Shown: positions 7,900 through 16,584, numbered from the stretch's first letter. The stretch is DNA of 56,455 bases from Rhodobacterales bacterium (GCA_017303485.1 JAFLCY010000012.1:1-56455), one strand, 5' to 3'. Translations and numbers: made by a program. Notes: generated by a model not told the origin, from the letters alone.

Positions 7900-8823
7900 A
7901 TGCGCCCCCTGCGTGGCATTGCCCTGAAACTGGCCTCGGTGATGGTCTTTATCGTTATGGCCTCCATGATAAAGGCCACCTCCGCCCATGTTCCGGCAGG
8001 GCAGGCGGTGTTCTTCCGCTCCTTCTTCGCGATCCCGGTAATCTTCGCCTGGCTGGCCTGGCGGCGCGAACTTCCGGTCGGGCTGAAGACGACGAACCCC
8101 TTCGGCCATTTCTGGCGCGGGCTGATGGGCACGATGGCGATGGGCCTTGGCTTCGCGGGTCTCGGCTACCTGCCATTGCCCGAGGTGACGGCCATCGGCT
8201 ATGCCGCCCCGATCCTCACGGTCATCTTCGCGGCGATGTTCCTGGGTGAGGAGGTGCGGATTTTCCGCATCAGCGCGGTGGTGATGGGTCTGGTTGGCGT
8301 GCTGATCGTGGTCTACCCGCGCCTGACCGTGCTATCGGGCGATGCGGCGGGCTATCTGGAAGCTTTCGGGGCGATGGTCGTGCTGGGTGGGGCGGTCTTC
8401 GCCGCGCTGGCACAGGTGTTCGTGCGCAGGCTCGTCAACACCGAACAGACTGCCGCCATCGTGTTCTACTTCTCGCTGACCGCCTCGGCGCTGTCTCTCG
8501 TGACCATCCCCTTCGGCTGGGTCTGGCCCACGGCAGGCGAGGCCGCGATCCTCGTCGGCGCCGGTCTTCTGGGCGGCCTCGGCCAGATCCTCCTCACCTC
8601 CAGCTACCGCGAAGCCGATGCCTCGCTGGTGGCACCCTTCGACTATGCCTCGATGATCTTCGCGCTGGGGATCGGCTATTTCGTCTTTGCTGAAGTGCCG
8701 ACCTTGCCGATGCTGGGTGGCGCGGCGCTGATCGTCACCGCCGGCATCCTGATCATCTGGCGCGAGCGGAAGCTGGGGCTGGAGCGCGCCCGGCAGCGGA
8801 AGGCGATGACGCCGCAGGGATAG
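7900..8823 (+). CDS. DMT-superfamily transporter (EamA domain)
   Basis: A 307-residue membrane protein with ten predicted hydrophobic segments in two repeated EamA halves. The conserved QAVFFRSFFAIPVIFAWL (first repeat) and SYREADASLVAPFDYASMIFA (second repeat) are typical. Members export amino acids, nucleobases or other metabolites, or import some; the substrate cannot be read from sequence. It is divergent from adenine deaminase, which makes a purine-related role possible but unproven. The start is the ATG in the sequence CTCATGCGC. Its stop codon abuts the dispersed palindrome. Confidence 0.85.
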   Translation: MRPLRGIALKLASVMVFIVMASMIKATSAHVPAGQAVFFRSFFAIPVIFAWLAWRRELPVGLKTTNPFGHFWRGLMGTMAMGLGFAGLGYLPLPEVTAIGYAAPILTVIFAAMFLGEEVRIFRISAVVMGLVGVLIVVYPRLTVLSGDAAGYLEAFGAMVVLGGAVFAALAQVFVRRLVNTEQTAAIVFYFSLTASALSLVTIPFGWVWPTAGEAAILVGAGLLGGLGQILLTSSYREADASLVAPFDYASMIFALGIGYFVFAEVPTLPMLGGAALIVTAGILIIWRERKLGLERARQRKAMTPQG

Positions 8824-8897
8824 CCTCCTCGTTCGACTTCGTCTCCTCGTCGGTGGCACGCGCCCCCGCGAGGAGAAGCCGAAGGCGCACGACGAGC
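8824..8897. repeat. Dispersed convergent-junction palindrome, copy A
   Basis: The element fills the 81-base gap between convergent genes. The left arm contains, on the minus strand, the family core GAGGAGACGAAGTCGAACGA (8829-8848); the right arm (about 8869-8896) is a diverged complement. The stretch 8823-8853 is the exact reverse complement of 17899-17929 (31 bases). Other copies are at 17861, 30680, 36307 and 47887. Confidence 0.8.
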
Positions 8898-8904
8898 CCT
8901 CCGG

Positions 8905-10023
8905 TCAGAGCCCCAGCCGGTCCACCACCCAGACCCCCATCGCCTGTACCATGTCGTCGCGCCAGGACAGCGGGCCGGGTTTGTACAGCGCCGATGCCAA
9001 GGCACGCTGCTGCTTTTCCAGGATCCCCACGTCTTCCTTCGCAACGCGTTCCCACCGGTCGTAATAGGGTTCGGCGCGCGCCTGGAAATCGGGCAGCGCC
9101 AGCCGGTCCTCGGGGAAGCAGCCGCCGACTTCCAGCATGGTGCGGTTCTCGCTGACCGGGATCGTGTTCAGCCACCACAGACAATCCTGAGCGACCGCGA
9201 ACTGCACGGTCGGCATGACCACGGTGAAATAGGTGCCCAGCTTCGCGTCATCATCCAGCCCCTCGATCGGCGGGAACGGCGGCTGGTCCGAGCCGAGCGT
9301 GGCAATCGACCGGCCCGAGATCACCTGAATCGCGATCCAGTCGCCCCGCGTCTCGGGCGAGCGCGACTGCTGCGCTCCCACGGTGTCGCGGTGGACGATA
9401 CCGGTGTGATAGGTCTCGACCGCGTTTTCCAGAATGAGCTTCCAGTTGCAGGACACGTCCAGCGTCATGGACCAGGTGCAGCGCATCTGGCCAAGCTTGT
9501 GGCTGGCCATCCGGTCGGGGAAATCGCCCAGATGCTCGCGCAACGAGGGTCCTTCGCGGGTGAAGCGGGCGAAGACGAAGCCCTCCCACTCGTCAAGATC
9601 CAGGGCCACCAGCCCGTTCTCCACCTTGTCGAAGCCCTCGGCATCCTTCATGTCCGGGCAGCCGAAAAGGCGGCCGTCATTCAGGTAGCTCCAGGCGTGA
9701 TAGGGGCAGGTGATTTTCCCGCCGACATTGCCCTTGCCCTCCAGAAGGATCGAGCCGCGGTGGCGACAGAAATTGGCAAAGCAGCGGAGCTTGCCGTCGT
9801 TGCCGCGGATCAGCACGATCGGCCCGCCCGGGCTGTCGAAGGCGCGGTAGTCACCCGGCTGGGCAAGGTCTTCCGCCCGGCACAGGAAAAACCAGTTCTT
9901 CAGGAACACCCGCTCGCGTTCGGCCTTGAAGATTGCCGGGTCGGTATAGAACCCGGCCGGCATCGAACGGGCGCGGTTGAGAGCCTGGGTGGCGGCTTCA
10001 AGTTCGGCGCGGTCAAGGCTCAT
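8905..10023 (-). CDS. Rieske-type aromatic-ring-hydroxylating/N-demethylating oxygenase, alpha subunit
   Basis: A 372-residue oxygenase subunit. The Rieske [2Fe-2S] ligands are Cys86-x-His88 and Cys106-x2-His109. The catalytic non-haem iron site is seen as NWKLILENAVETYHTGIVH, giving the bridging Glu203, His206 and His211, with Asp331 as likely third ligand. This resembles choline monooxygenase, glycine-betaine and stachydrine demethylases more than classical dioxygenases with alpha-beta subunits. No reductase or beta subunit gene is adjacent. The start ATG 10023 follows GGAGGATCCC; a longer frame upstream lacks similarity. The substrate is unknown; putA two genes away makes a proline-betaine route conceivable. 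Confidence 0.82.
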   Translation of the reverse strand: MSLDRAELEAATQALNRARSMPAGFYTDPAIFKAERERVFLKNWFFLCRAEDLAQPGDYRAFDSPGGPIVLIRGNDGKLRCFANFCRHRGSILLEGKGNVGGKITCPYHAWSYLNDGRLFGCPDMKDAEGFDKVENGLVALDLDEWEGFVFARFTREGPSLREHLGDFPDRMASHKLGQMRCTWSMTLDVSCNWKLILENAVETYHTGIVHRDTVGAQQSRSPETRGDWIAIQVISGRSIATLGSDQPPFPPIEGLDDDAKLGTYFTVVMPTVQFAVAQDCLWWLNTIPVSENRTMLEVGGCFPEDRLALPDFQARAEPYYDRWERVAKEDVGILEKQQRALASALYKPGPLSWRDDMVQAMGVWVVDRLGL

Positions 10024-10187
10024 GGGATCCTCCGAATTCTCGTCAACTCGGGAACAGTCTGCTGCGCGCGTTCGGCTCTGGCAAGCCCGCGTCCCGCACC
10101 TGGCCCACACTTGTCCCGTGCAATCCTTGATCGGCACGCCTAGAGTGCGGCATGGCCGACGTGGCCATAACTCAGGGAGCGGTGGCC

Positions 10188-10313
10188 ATGGCCAAGGGCT
10201 TGAACAAGCGCAAGGAAGTGAAGAAGCCGAAGAAAGAGACCGCGAAGGCCCCGGCGCCGGGATCGTCGGCCAATGCAAAGGTCGCAATCAACACGACCAA
10301 ACCGAAAGAGTGA
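10188..10313 (+). CDS. Small Lys-rich conserved protein (41 residues)
   Basis: A 41-residue protein starting MAKGLNKRKEVKKPKKETAK and ending INTTKPKE. It is preceded by GGGAG about ten bases before the ATG. The composition is strikingly basic and Lys/Ala/Pro-rich with no hydrophobic core, so it is probably disordered and may bind nucleic acid. Short proteins with the same MAKGxNxxKExKKPKK opening recur across proteobacterial genomes; none that I know has an assigned function. It is divergent from the Rieske gene and convergent with putR. Its coding status rests on the ribosome-binding site, the family-like opening and the hairpin after its stop. Confidence 0.65.
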   Translation: MAKGLNKRKEVKKPKKETAKAPAPGSSANAKVAINTTKPKE

Positions 10314-10314
10314 G

Positions 10315-10345
10315 GCCAGGGGCGGTGTCCGCCGACCGCCCTGGC
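10315..10345. terminator. Bidirectional hairpin between the small basic gene and putR
   Basis: GCCAGGGGCGGT (10315-10326) pairs with ACCGCCCTGGC (10335-10345), eleven pairs with one bulged G and an eight-base loop. It sits between two convergent stop codons. Confidence 0.65.
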
Positions 10346-10347
10346 AC

Positions 10348-10809
10348 CTAGAAAACCTCTTTCACCGCCTCCATCGCCACATAGGTCGAGGTCGAGGCGA
10401 CATGAGGCAGCGCACTGATCACTTCGCCCAGCACCCGGCGATAAGATTGGATATCGGCAGTCCTCACCTTCAGGAGGTAATCGAAGCTTGATGCCATCAT
10501 GTGGCACTGCTCGACCTCAGGTACGGTCAGCACCGCCCGGTTGAACGCCGTCAGCGCCGCCTCGCGCGTGTCCGACAGCCGGACCTCGACAAAGGCGACA
10601 TGCGCCTGGCCCATGCGGATCGGGTCCAGGATCGCGCGGTAGCCGGTGATGATCCCCGCCTCTTCCAGCCGCTTCATCCGGGCTTGCGTCGGCGATTTCG
10701 ACAACCCGATCCGACGGGCAAGCTCCACCGCCGCGATCCGCCCTTCGGTCTGCAACACGCGCAGGATGGCAAGGTCGAAGCGGTCCAGATCGGCGCGGTC
10801 AGTTGGCAT
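10348..10809 (-). CDS. putR: PutR, Lrp/AsnC-family activator of proline catabolism
   Basis: A 153-residue Lrp/AsnC regulator. The N-terminal helix-turn-helix spans about residues 8-55 (LDRFDLAILRVLQTEGRIAA, then IGLSKSPTQARMKRLEEAG). The C-terminal RAM domain follows, with VAFVEVRLS and MASSFDYLLKVRTADI. It is divergent from putA, as in Rhodobacter capsulatus and Agrobacterium, where PutR activates putA in response to proline. The 104-base gap holds nested dyads that are likely its binding sites. The start ATG 10809 is the first codon of the recognisable HTH; further upstream codons lie inside the putA promoter region. Confidence 0.88.
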   Translation of the reverse strand: MPTDRADLDRFDLAILRVLQTEGRIAAVELARRIGLSKSPTQARMKRLEEAGIITGYRAILDPIRMGQAHVAFVEVRLSDTREAALTAFNRAVLTVPEVEQCHMMASSFDYLLKVRTADIQSYRRVLGEVISALPHVASTSTYVAMEAVKEVF

Positions 10810-10813
10810 GGCA

Positions 10814-10865
10814 TTTCCCCGAAATCTTGCGCTTTCAATCTGCATATCATGAAAGTTTCGGGAAA
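10814..10865. promoter_or_regulatory. Nested dyads in the putR-putA control region
   Basis: Outer arms are TTTCCCCGAAA (10814-10824) and TTTCGGGAAA (10856-10865); inner arms are CTTTCA (10832-10837) and TGAAAG (10850-10855). A TATATG at about 10884 could be the putA -10 element. Stacked dyads fit an Lrp-type octameric regulator, but the assignment to PutR is inferred. Confidence 0.5.
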
Positions 10866-10913
10866 ACAGCCTGCGCCTTTGGGTATATGCTGGGCACAAA
10901 GCGAGGTGCCCCG

Positions 10914-13900
10914 ATGACAACCGAATCCGCCCTGTCCGCCTGGTCGATCATCCAGACCGGCACCCTGACCGACGAGACCGCGCTGGTCCAGCGCCTTGTG
11001 GCCGCAGCCGCGCTCGACGCCCCCGCGCGGGCCGCCATCGTGGCGCAGGGGGCCGATCTGGTGACGCGCATCCGCGCCAGCGCCAAGCCCGGTCTGATGG
11101 AGGTCTTTCTCGCCGAATACGGGCTTTCCACCGACGAAGGCATCGCGTTGATGTGCCTGGCCGAGGCGCTCCTTCGCGTGCCGGACGCCGAGACGATGGA
11201 TGCCCTGATCGAGGACAAGATCGCACCCTCCGACTGGGGCCGCCATCTGGGGAAATCGGCCTCGTCCTTGGTGAACGCCTCCACCTGGGCGCTGATGCTG
11301 ACCGGCAAGGTGCTGGACGACCGCGAGGGCGGGATCGTCGGTACACTCCGCGGCGCGGTCAAGCGGCTGGGCGAGCCGGTGATCCGCACGGCGGTCAGCC
11401 GGGCGATGAAGGAGATGGGCCGCAACTTCGTGCTGGGCGAGACCATCGACAAGGCGATGGACCGCGCCGAGGATCTGGAGGCGCGCGGCTATACCTACAG
11501 CTACGACATGCTGGGCGAGGCCGCGCGCACCGAAGCCGACGCGCGCCGCTATCACCTCAGCTACTCCCGCGCGATCACTGCCATCGCCCGTGCCGCCAAG
11601 GGCAACGACATCCGCACCAACCCCGGTATATCGGTCAAGCTTTCCGCCCTGCATCCGCGCTACGAGGTCGCCAAGCGCGAACGGGTGATGGAGGAACTGG
11701 TCCCCCGTGTCCGCGCGCTGGCCTCGCTGGCCAAGGCGGCGGGTCTTGGCTTCAACATCGACGCCGAGGAGGCCGACCGTCTGGCCCTGTCGCTGGAGGT
11801 GATCGAGGCCACGCTCTCGGACCCCGCGCTGAAGGGCTGGGACGGGTTCGGCGTCGTGGTGCAGGCCTATGGCCGCCGGGCCGGGGCAGTGATCGACTGG
11901 CTGCACGCGCTTGCCACTCGGCTGGACCGCAAGATCATGGTGCGGCTGGTGAAGGGCGCCTACTGGGATGCCGAGGTGAAGCGGGCGCAGGTTCTGGGCC
12001 TGACCAGCTTTCCGGTCTTCACCCGCAAGCAATCGACCGATGTCAGCTACATCGCCAATGCGCGGAAGCTTCTCGGCCTCACCGACCGCATCTATCCCCA
12101 GTTCGCCACCCATAACGCCCATACCGTCGCCGCTGTCCTGGCCATCGCCAAGGCGCAGGGCCTCACCCCGCTGGACTTCGAATTCCAGCGCCTGCACGGC
12201 ATGGGAGAGCGGCTGCACGACATCGTCCTCACCGACAACGCCACCCGCTGCCGGATCTACGCCCCCGTCGGCGCGCACCGCGACCTTTTGGCCTATCTCG
12301 TCCGCCGCCTTCTGGAGAACGGCGCCAACTCCAGCTTCGTGAACCAGATCGTCGATGAGGACGTGCCGCCCCAAACCGTCGCCGCCTGCCCGCTGACGGC
12401 AGTGGAGGCTCTGCGCACGATCCCCAACGCGGCACTTGCCACCGGCCCGGCGCTGTTCGCGCCACGCGCCAATTCCCGTGGCTTCGACCTGACCGATGCG
12501 ACGGACCTTGCCGCGATCGAGGCCGCCCGTGCGCCCTTTGCCACGGCGCAGATCGACGCCGCTCCGCGCCTTGCCGGCCGGGTGGCCGGTGGGCCGCGGC
12601 TTGCTGTCCTGAACCCCGCGACCGGCGCGCTGGTTGGTCATGTCACCACGGCGGGCCTGCCGGACGTGGAAACCGCGCTGCGCCTTGCCGAGCCCTGGAC
12701 CGCCGCCGCGCCGGAACGGGCCACGGTCCTCAACCGTGCCGCCGACCGGATGGAGGCCGATTTCGGCCGCATCTTCGCGCTTCTGGCGCGCGAGGCCGGA
12801 AAGTCCCTCCCCGACGCCGTGGCCGAACTGCGCGAAGCGGTGGACTTCCTGCGCTACTACGCCAGCCAGACCCGCCAGCCGCATCCCGCCCGGGGGGTCT
12901 TCGCCTGCATCAGCCCGTGGAACTTCCCGCTCGCCATCTTCTGCGGCCAGATTGGCGCCGCACTGGCCGCCGGGAACGCGGTGCTGGCCAAACCCGCCGA
13001 GCAGACCCCGCTGATCGCCGCCCTTGCCGTCGATCACCTCCTCGCCGCGGGTGTCCCCGCCTCCGCCCTGCAACTCCTGCCCGGCGACGGCAGCATCGGC
13101 GCAGCCCTGACCCGCGACCCACGGGTGAACGGCGTGGCCTTCACCGGCTCGACCGAAACCGCCCAGGCGATCCGCCGAAGCATGGCCGATCACCTCGACC
13201 CCACCGCGCCATTGATCGCGGAAACCGGCGGCCTCAACGCCATGCTGGTCGATTCCACCGCGCTGCCGGAACAGGCCGTCCGCGACATCATCGCCTCAAG
13301 CTTCCAGTCCGCCGGTCAGCGCTGCTCTGCGCTCCGCTGCCTCTATGTCCAGGAGGATGTCGCCCACAACGTCACCGAAATGCTTTTCGGCGCGATGGAA
13401 GACCTTTCGCTGGCCGATCCCTGGCAACTTTCCACCGACATCGGCCCGGTGATCGACGCCGAGGCGCAGGCGGGCATCCGCACCTATGTCGATCAGGCGC
13501 GGGCGGAAGGGCGCGTGCTGAAGGACCTCAAGGCGCCGGGGCAGGGGACCTTCATCGCCCCCACGGTGCTGAAGGTCAAAGGCATCGAGGACATGCCGCG
13601 CGAGATCTTCGGCCCGGTCCTGCACATCGCCACCTTCAAGGCCTCCGAGATCGACAAGGTCATCGCCACGATCAACGGCACCGGCTACGGTCTGACCTTC
13701 GGCCTGCATTCCCGCATCGACGACCGGGTGCAGCACATCGTCGACGGCCTGCATGTCGGCAACACCTATGTCAACCGCAACCAGATCGGCGCGGTGGTCG
13801 GCAGCCAGCCGTTCGGCGGCGAGGGGCTGTCCGGCACCGGGCCCAAGGCAGGCGGGCCGCATTACCTGACCCGTTTCACCCTTGCCCCGACGCAGGGCTC

Positions 13901-14363
13901 CAAGCCGGACGACGCCCGGACCACGGCGGCAGAAGCAGCAAAGGCGCTGTCCGCGCCTTGGCCCGCCGCTGCGCCGCAGGCCGAGAACATGCCCGGCCCG
14001 ACCGGCGAATCGAACCGCTTGACCATGACCCCCCGTTCGCCCCTGCTCTGCCTTGGCCCGGGCCGGACTGCCGCGCTGCACCAGGCCGAAGCCGTCCGCA
14101 AGCTGGGCGGCCACGCGGTCGAGGCCCCCGGCCTTGACCCAGAGGCGCTCGCCACGCTCACCGGCTTTTCCGGCGCGCTCTGGTGGGGCGAGGCCGAGGC
14201 AGGCCGCCCCTTCGCGCAGGCCCTGGCCCGCCGGAAAGGCCCGATCCTGCCCCTGATCGCCGCGCCGGATGCGGGCCATACCCATCTGGAACGCCATCTC
14301 TGCATCGACACCACCGCCTCGGGCGGCAACGCGCAGCTTCTGGCCGAGTTCGGGAACAGCTAA
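10914..14363 (+). CDS. putA: Bifunctional proline dehydrogenase / L-glutamate gamma-semialdehyde dehydrogenase
   Basis: A 1149-residue enzyme that oxidises proline to glutamate: FAD-linked proline dehydrogenase, then NAD-linked aldehyde dehydrogenase with internal channelling. The N-terminal half carries the PRODH barrel (MVRLVKGAYWDAEVKRAQ; RLHGMGERLHDI; NGANSSFVNQ). The ALDH half shows CISPWNFPLAIFCGQIGAAL, VAFTGSTETAQ, catalytic Glu770 (AETGG), nucleophile Cys804 (SAGQRCSAL; the 34-residue spacing is normal) and EIFGPVLHI. A C-terminal domain of roughly 150 residues follows. It lacks the N-terminal ribbon-helix-helix repressor domain of E. coli PutA, consistent with control by the separate PutR. 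ATG 10914 follows GCGAGG. Confidence 0.95.
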   Translation: MTTESALSAWSIIQTGTLTDETALVQRLVAAAALDAPARAAIVAQGADLVTRIRASAKPGLMEVFLAEYGLSTDEGIALMCLAEALLRVPDAETMDALIEDKIAPSDWGRHLGKSASSLVNASTWALMLTGKVLDDREGGIVGTLRGAVKRLGEPVIRTAVSRAMKEMGRNFVLGETIDKAMDRAEDLEARGYTYSYDMLGEAARTEADARRYHLSYSRAITAIARAAKGNDIRTNPGISVKLSALHPRYEVAKRERVMEELVPRVRALASLAKAAGLGFNIDAEEADRLALSLEVIEATLSDPALKGWDGFGVVVQAYGRRAGAVIDWLHALATRLDRKIMVRLVKGAYWDAEVKRAQVLGLTSFPVFTRKQSTDVSYIANARKLLGLTDRIYPQFATHNAHTVAAVLAIAKAQGLTPLDFEFQRLHGMGERLHDIVLTDNATRCRIYAPVGAHRDLLAYLVRRLLENGANSSFVNQIVDEDVPPQTVAACPLTAVEALRTIPNAALATGPALFAPRANSRGFDLTDATDLAAIEAARAPFATAQIDAAPRLAGRVAGGPRLAVLNPATGALVGHVTTAGLPDVETALRLAEPWTAAAPERATVLNRAADRMEADFGRIFALLAREAGKSLPDAVAELREAVDFLRYYASQTRQPHPARGVFACISPWNFPLAIFCGQIGAALAAGNAVLAKPAEQTPLIAALAVDHLLAAGVPASALQLLPGDGSIGAALTRDPRVNGVAFTGSTETAQAIRRSMADHLDPTAPLIAETGGLNAMLVDSTALPEQAVRDIIASSFQSAGQRCSALRCLYVQEDVAHNVTEMLFGAMEDLSLADPWQLSTDIGPVIDAEAQAGIRTYVDQARAEGRVLKDLKAPGQGTFIAPTVLKVKGIEDMPREIFGPVLHIATFKASEIDKVIATINGTGYGLTFGLHSRIDDRVQHIVDGLHVGNTYVNRNQIGAVVGSQPFGGEGLSGTGPKAGGPHYLTRFTLAPTQGSKPDDARTTAAEAAKALSAPWPAAAPQAENMPGPTGESNRLTMTPRSPLLCLGPGRTAALHQAEAVRKLGGHAVEAPGLDPEALATLTGFSGALWWGEAEAGRPFAQALARRKGPILPLIAAPDAGHTHLERHLCIDTTASGGNAQLLAEFGNS

Positions 14364-14383
14364 GGCGCGATCCGCCGCCCTTT

Positions 14384-14413
14384 GATCGGCATGGGCACCC
14401 GCACATGCCGATC
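14384..14413. terminator. Hairpin between putA and the GFA gene
   Basis: GATCGGCATG (14384-14393) and CATGCCGATC (14404-14413) form a perfect ten-base-pair stem with a ten-base loop between two convergent genes. There is no T-tract. Confidence 0.6.
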
Positions 14414-14419
14414 GCCTGC

Positions 14420-14818
14420 TCAGGCTTTGGTGTAGTCTGGCCCGACGACGGTCGGCAGTCCGTCCGCAAGTTTCAGCCAGGGCAGCTTTTCTTCAAAGGC
14501 GACATGCAGCGTCGGCGCGAATGCTTCCGGTTCGTCCATCGCCGCAACATAGAAGTGCATGACGTCCGACATCTTCTGCGACCGGAAGGTCAGGGGTGTG
14601 CCACAGTCGGCGCAGAAGCTGCGCTCGACCCCCGGCGACGATCTGTAGATCTTTGGCTTCCCACGCGTCCAGCGCCAACCCCCGTTGGCGACGCCGATAT
14701 AGACCGTCATCGGCGCCGAGCATTGCCGTCGGCAGCTTTCGCAATGACAGGTCACGCAACTCAGCACCGGCATGTCGATTTCGAACCCGACCGATCCGCA
14801 CAGGCAGCGACCAAACAT
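14420..14818 (-). CDS. GFA (CENP-V/glutathione-dependent formaldehyde-activating) family protein
   Basis: A 132-residue zinc protein. The Mis18-like GFA fold is marked by CLCGSVGFE at the N-terminus, CVTCHCESCRR and CADCGTPLTF, supplying the cysteines of the two zinc sites. The founding member (Gfa) accelerates formation of S-hydroxymethylglutathione from formaldehyde and glutathione, but most members are uncharacterised. ATG 14818 is preferred because GGGAGATCAGG stands directly before it; an in-frame ATG at 14845 would add nine residues. It is divergent from the rhomboid gene. Formaldehyde released by demethylating oxygenases such as the Rieske protein could be a substrate, which is speculation. 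Confidence 0.82.
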   Translation of the reverse strand: MFGRCLCGSVGFEIDMPVLSCVTCHCESCRRQCSAPMTVYIGVANGGWRWTRGKPKIYRSSPGVERSFCADCGTPLTFRSQKMSDVMHFYVAAMDEPEAFAPTLHVAFEEKLPWLKLADGLPTVVGPDYTKA

Positions 14819-14981
14819 CCTGATCTCCCAGAGCTTTGCATCCATCCTGCAGCAAGCACCTGTGCCGTCGCGTCAGATTGCGAACTCGACAACTTTGATG
14901 CCGACGCGGTGCCACCCGGCCTCCCGGCATGAACTGGGACCCCGCTTGACCGAAAGCCGCACATAGGAAACTCTGCCGCCC

Positions 14982-15725
14982 ATGTTTCCGATCCGCGACC
15001 ATAACCCTTCCGGCCAGACGCCCTACGTCACCTTCGCCCTGATCGCGATCAACGTGCTGGTCTTCCTGTGGTATTTCACCCAGCTCTCGGAATGGGAGTT
15101 GAACAGGTTCTTCATGACCTGGGGCCTCGTCCCCGCAAGGGTCATGTCCGGTCAGGGGCTGGAAACCATCGTCACCTCGATGTTCCTGCACGCGGGCTGG
15201 ATGCATCTCGGCGGCAACATGCTGTTTCTCTGGATCTACGGCGACAACCTCGAGGATGAGATGGGCCATTTCGGTTTCCTCGTCTTCTACCTCGCCTGCG
15301 GGGCCGCCGCCGGGCTGGCGCAGGCGCTGCCCGATCCCGGTTCGCCGATGCCGATGGTCGGGGCCTCGGGGGCGATCGGGGGCGTGATGGGGGGCTATCT
15401 GCTTCTGTTCCCCCGCGCCAAGGTCGATGTCCTGTTCATCTTCATCATCTTCTTCCGCATCTTCGCCATCCCGGCCTGGATCGTCCTTGGCATCTGGTTG
15501 GGGATCCAGATCTTCGCCGGTGTGTCGACCCCATCCGATGCGGGCGGCGTCGCCTACTGGGCTCATGTCGGCGGGTTTGTCGCCGGGATCGTCCTGACGC
15601 TTCCCGTCTGGCTTAGGCGCGGCGGGCAGGGGTTCTGGCAGGAAACCCAGGGCCATCCGCCGCACCCCGAGACGCAGTTTCCCGCCTCACGCTCGAACAT
15701 CCCGCTGGTCCGCCGCCGCCGCTGA
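14982..15725 (+). CDS. Rhomboid-family intramembrane serine protease
   Basis: A 247-residue polytopic membrane protein with six or seven hydrophobic segments. The catalytic dyad is visible as GASGAIGG (Ser) and AHVGGF (His), and the HAGWMHLGGNMLFLW stretch supplies the conserved His and Asn of the active-site face. Rhomboids cut transmembrane substrates within the inner membrane. A basic C-terminal tail ends RRRR. The start ATG gives MFPIRDHNPSG, the common opening of this bacterial rhomboid group. It precedes the DUF1194 gene by 55 bases and may be co-transcribed with it. The natural substrate is unknown. Confidence 0.9.
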   Translation: MFPIRDHNPSGQTPYVTFALIAINVLVFLWYFTQLSEWELNRFFMTWGLVPARVMSGQGLETIVTSMFLHAGWMHLGGNMLFLWIYGDNLEDEMGHFGFLVFYLACGAAAGLAQALPDPGSPMPMVGASGAIGGVMGGYLLLFPRAKVDVLFIFIIFFRIFAIPAWIVLGIWLGIQIFAGVSTPSDAGGVAYWAHVGGFVAGIVLTLPVWLRRGGQGFWQETQGHPPHPETQFPASRSNIPLVRRRR

Positions 15726-15780
15726 CCGCTTTGCGCTTGCGCCGGTTCGCCGTAGGATCGCGCGCGGGGAGGGTCCCGCG

Positions 15781-16470
15781 ATGCTCCGACTGGTCCTCGT
15801 TGGGTTATGCCTCGGCCAGCCCGCCGCGGCCGACTGCCGCCTGGCGCTTGCGCTGGCGGTGGATGTCTCGCGCTCGATCGACGCCGCCGACTATGTCATC
15901 CAGACCGACGGGCTGGCGGGGGCGCTTTCGGACCCCGAGGTCCGCGCCGCGATCTTCGGTCCCGAGGGGCAGGTCGCGCTGGCGATCTACTACTGGTCGG
16001 GGCGCGGCTATCAGGACCTCGTCCAGCCCTGGGTGATCCTTGACAGCCCCGAGGCGCTGGATGCCGCGATCTGGGAGGTCCGCCGCACCCCCCGCCCCGC
16101 TGCACCCATGGCCACCGCTCTGGGCGATGCGCTGAGCTACGGCCTCGATTTGATGAGCGACGCCCCGGACTGCGAACGCCGGGTGATCGACGTGGCGGGC
16201 GACGGGCGCAACAACGACGGCATCACCGTCGCCCGTACCTATGAGCGGGAAGATTTCACCGGCATCACCGTGAATGGCCTCGCCGTGGGCGAGCATGAGG
16301 CCGACATCGTCGAGTACTACCACGACGAACTGATCCGCGGCCCCGATGCCTTTGTCGAGGTCGCCCCCCGCCAGACCGACTATCCCGACGCGATCCGCCG
16401 CAAGCTCCTGCGCGAGCTGGAGGGCCCGATGATCGGTGCCCTGCCGCGACGCAATCCGGCCAGGGGCTGA
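15781..16470 (+). CDS. DUF1194 (von Willebrand factor A-like) secreted protein
   Basis: A 229-residue protein with a short signal peptide (MLRLVLVGLCLGQPAAA, cleavage likely after AAA). LALALAVDVSRSID has the DxSxS metal-ion-dependent adhesion motif of VWA domains, and VIDVAGDGRNNDG the conserved second loop. The combination defines DUF1194, a periplasmic VWA-like family common in Rhodobacteraceae with no assigned function. GREGGG-type ribosome-binding bases (GGGGAGGG) stand just before the ATG. A weak stem (16501-16516) with TTTT follows the gene in the gap before the transpeptidase. Confidence 0.82.
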   Translation: MLRLVLVGLCLGQPAAADCRLALALAVDVSRSIDAADYVIQTDGLAGALSDPEVRAAIFGPEGQVALAIYYWSGRGYQDLVQPWVILDSPEALDAAIWEVRRTPRPAAPMATALGDALSYGLDLMSDAPDCERRVIDVAGDGRNNDGITVARTYEREDFTGITVNGLAVGEHEADIVEYYHDELIRGPDAFVEVAPRQTDYPDAIRRKLLRELEGPMIGALPRRNPARG

Positions 16471-16584
16471 CCCAAACCCGCCAAGATTAAGGAAATCCCG
16501 ACCGGATTTTCGCCGGTTTTCCGTTGACTACTGCACGGATAGGGGAATCCTTCCCGCTATTGATAGAAGTATTAGGAGGTTGCC

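Noticed and set aside
10674-13193. An 839-codon minus-strand open frame opposite putA
   Set aside because: It is a shadow frame caused by high third-position GC; the plus strand encodes PutA with all motifs, and the minus translation is Gly/Arg/Gln-rich without family features.
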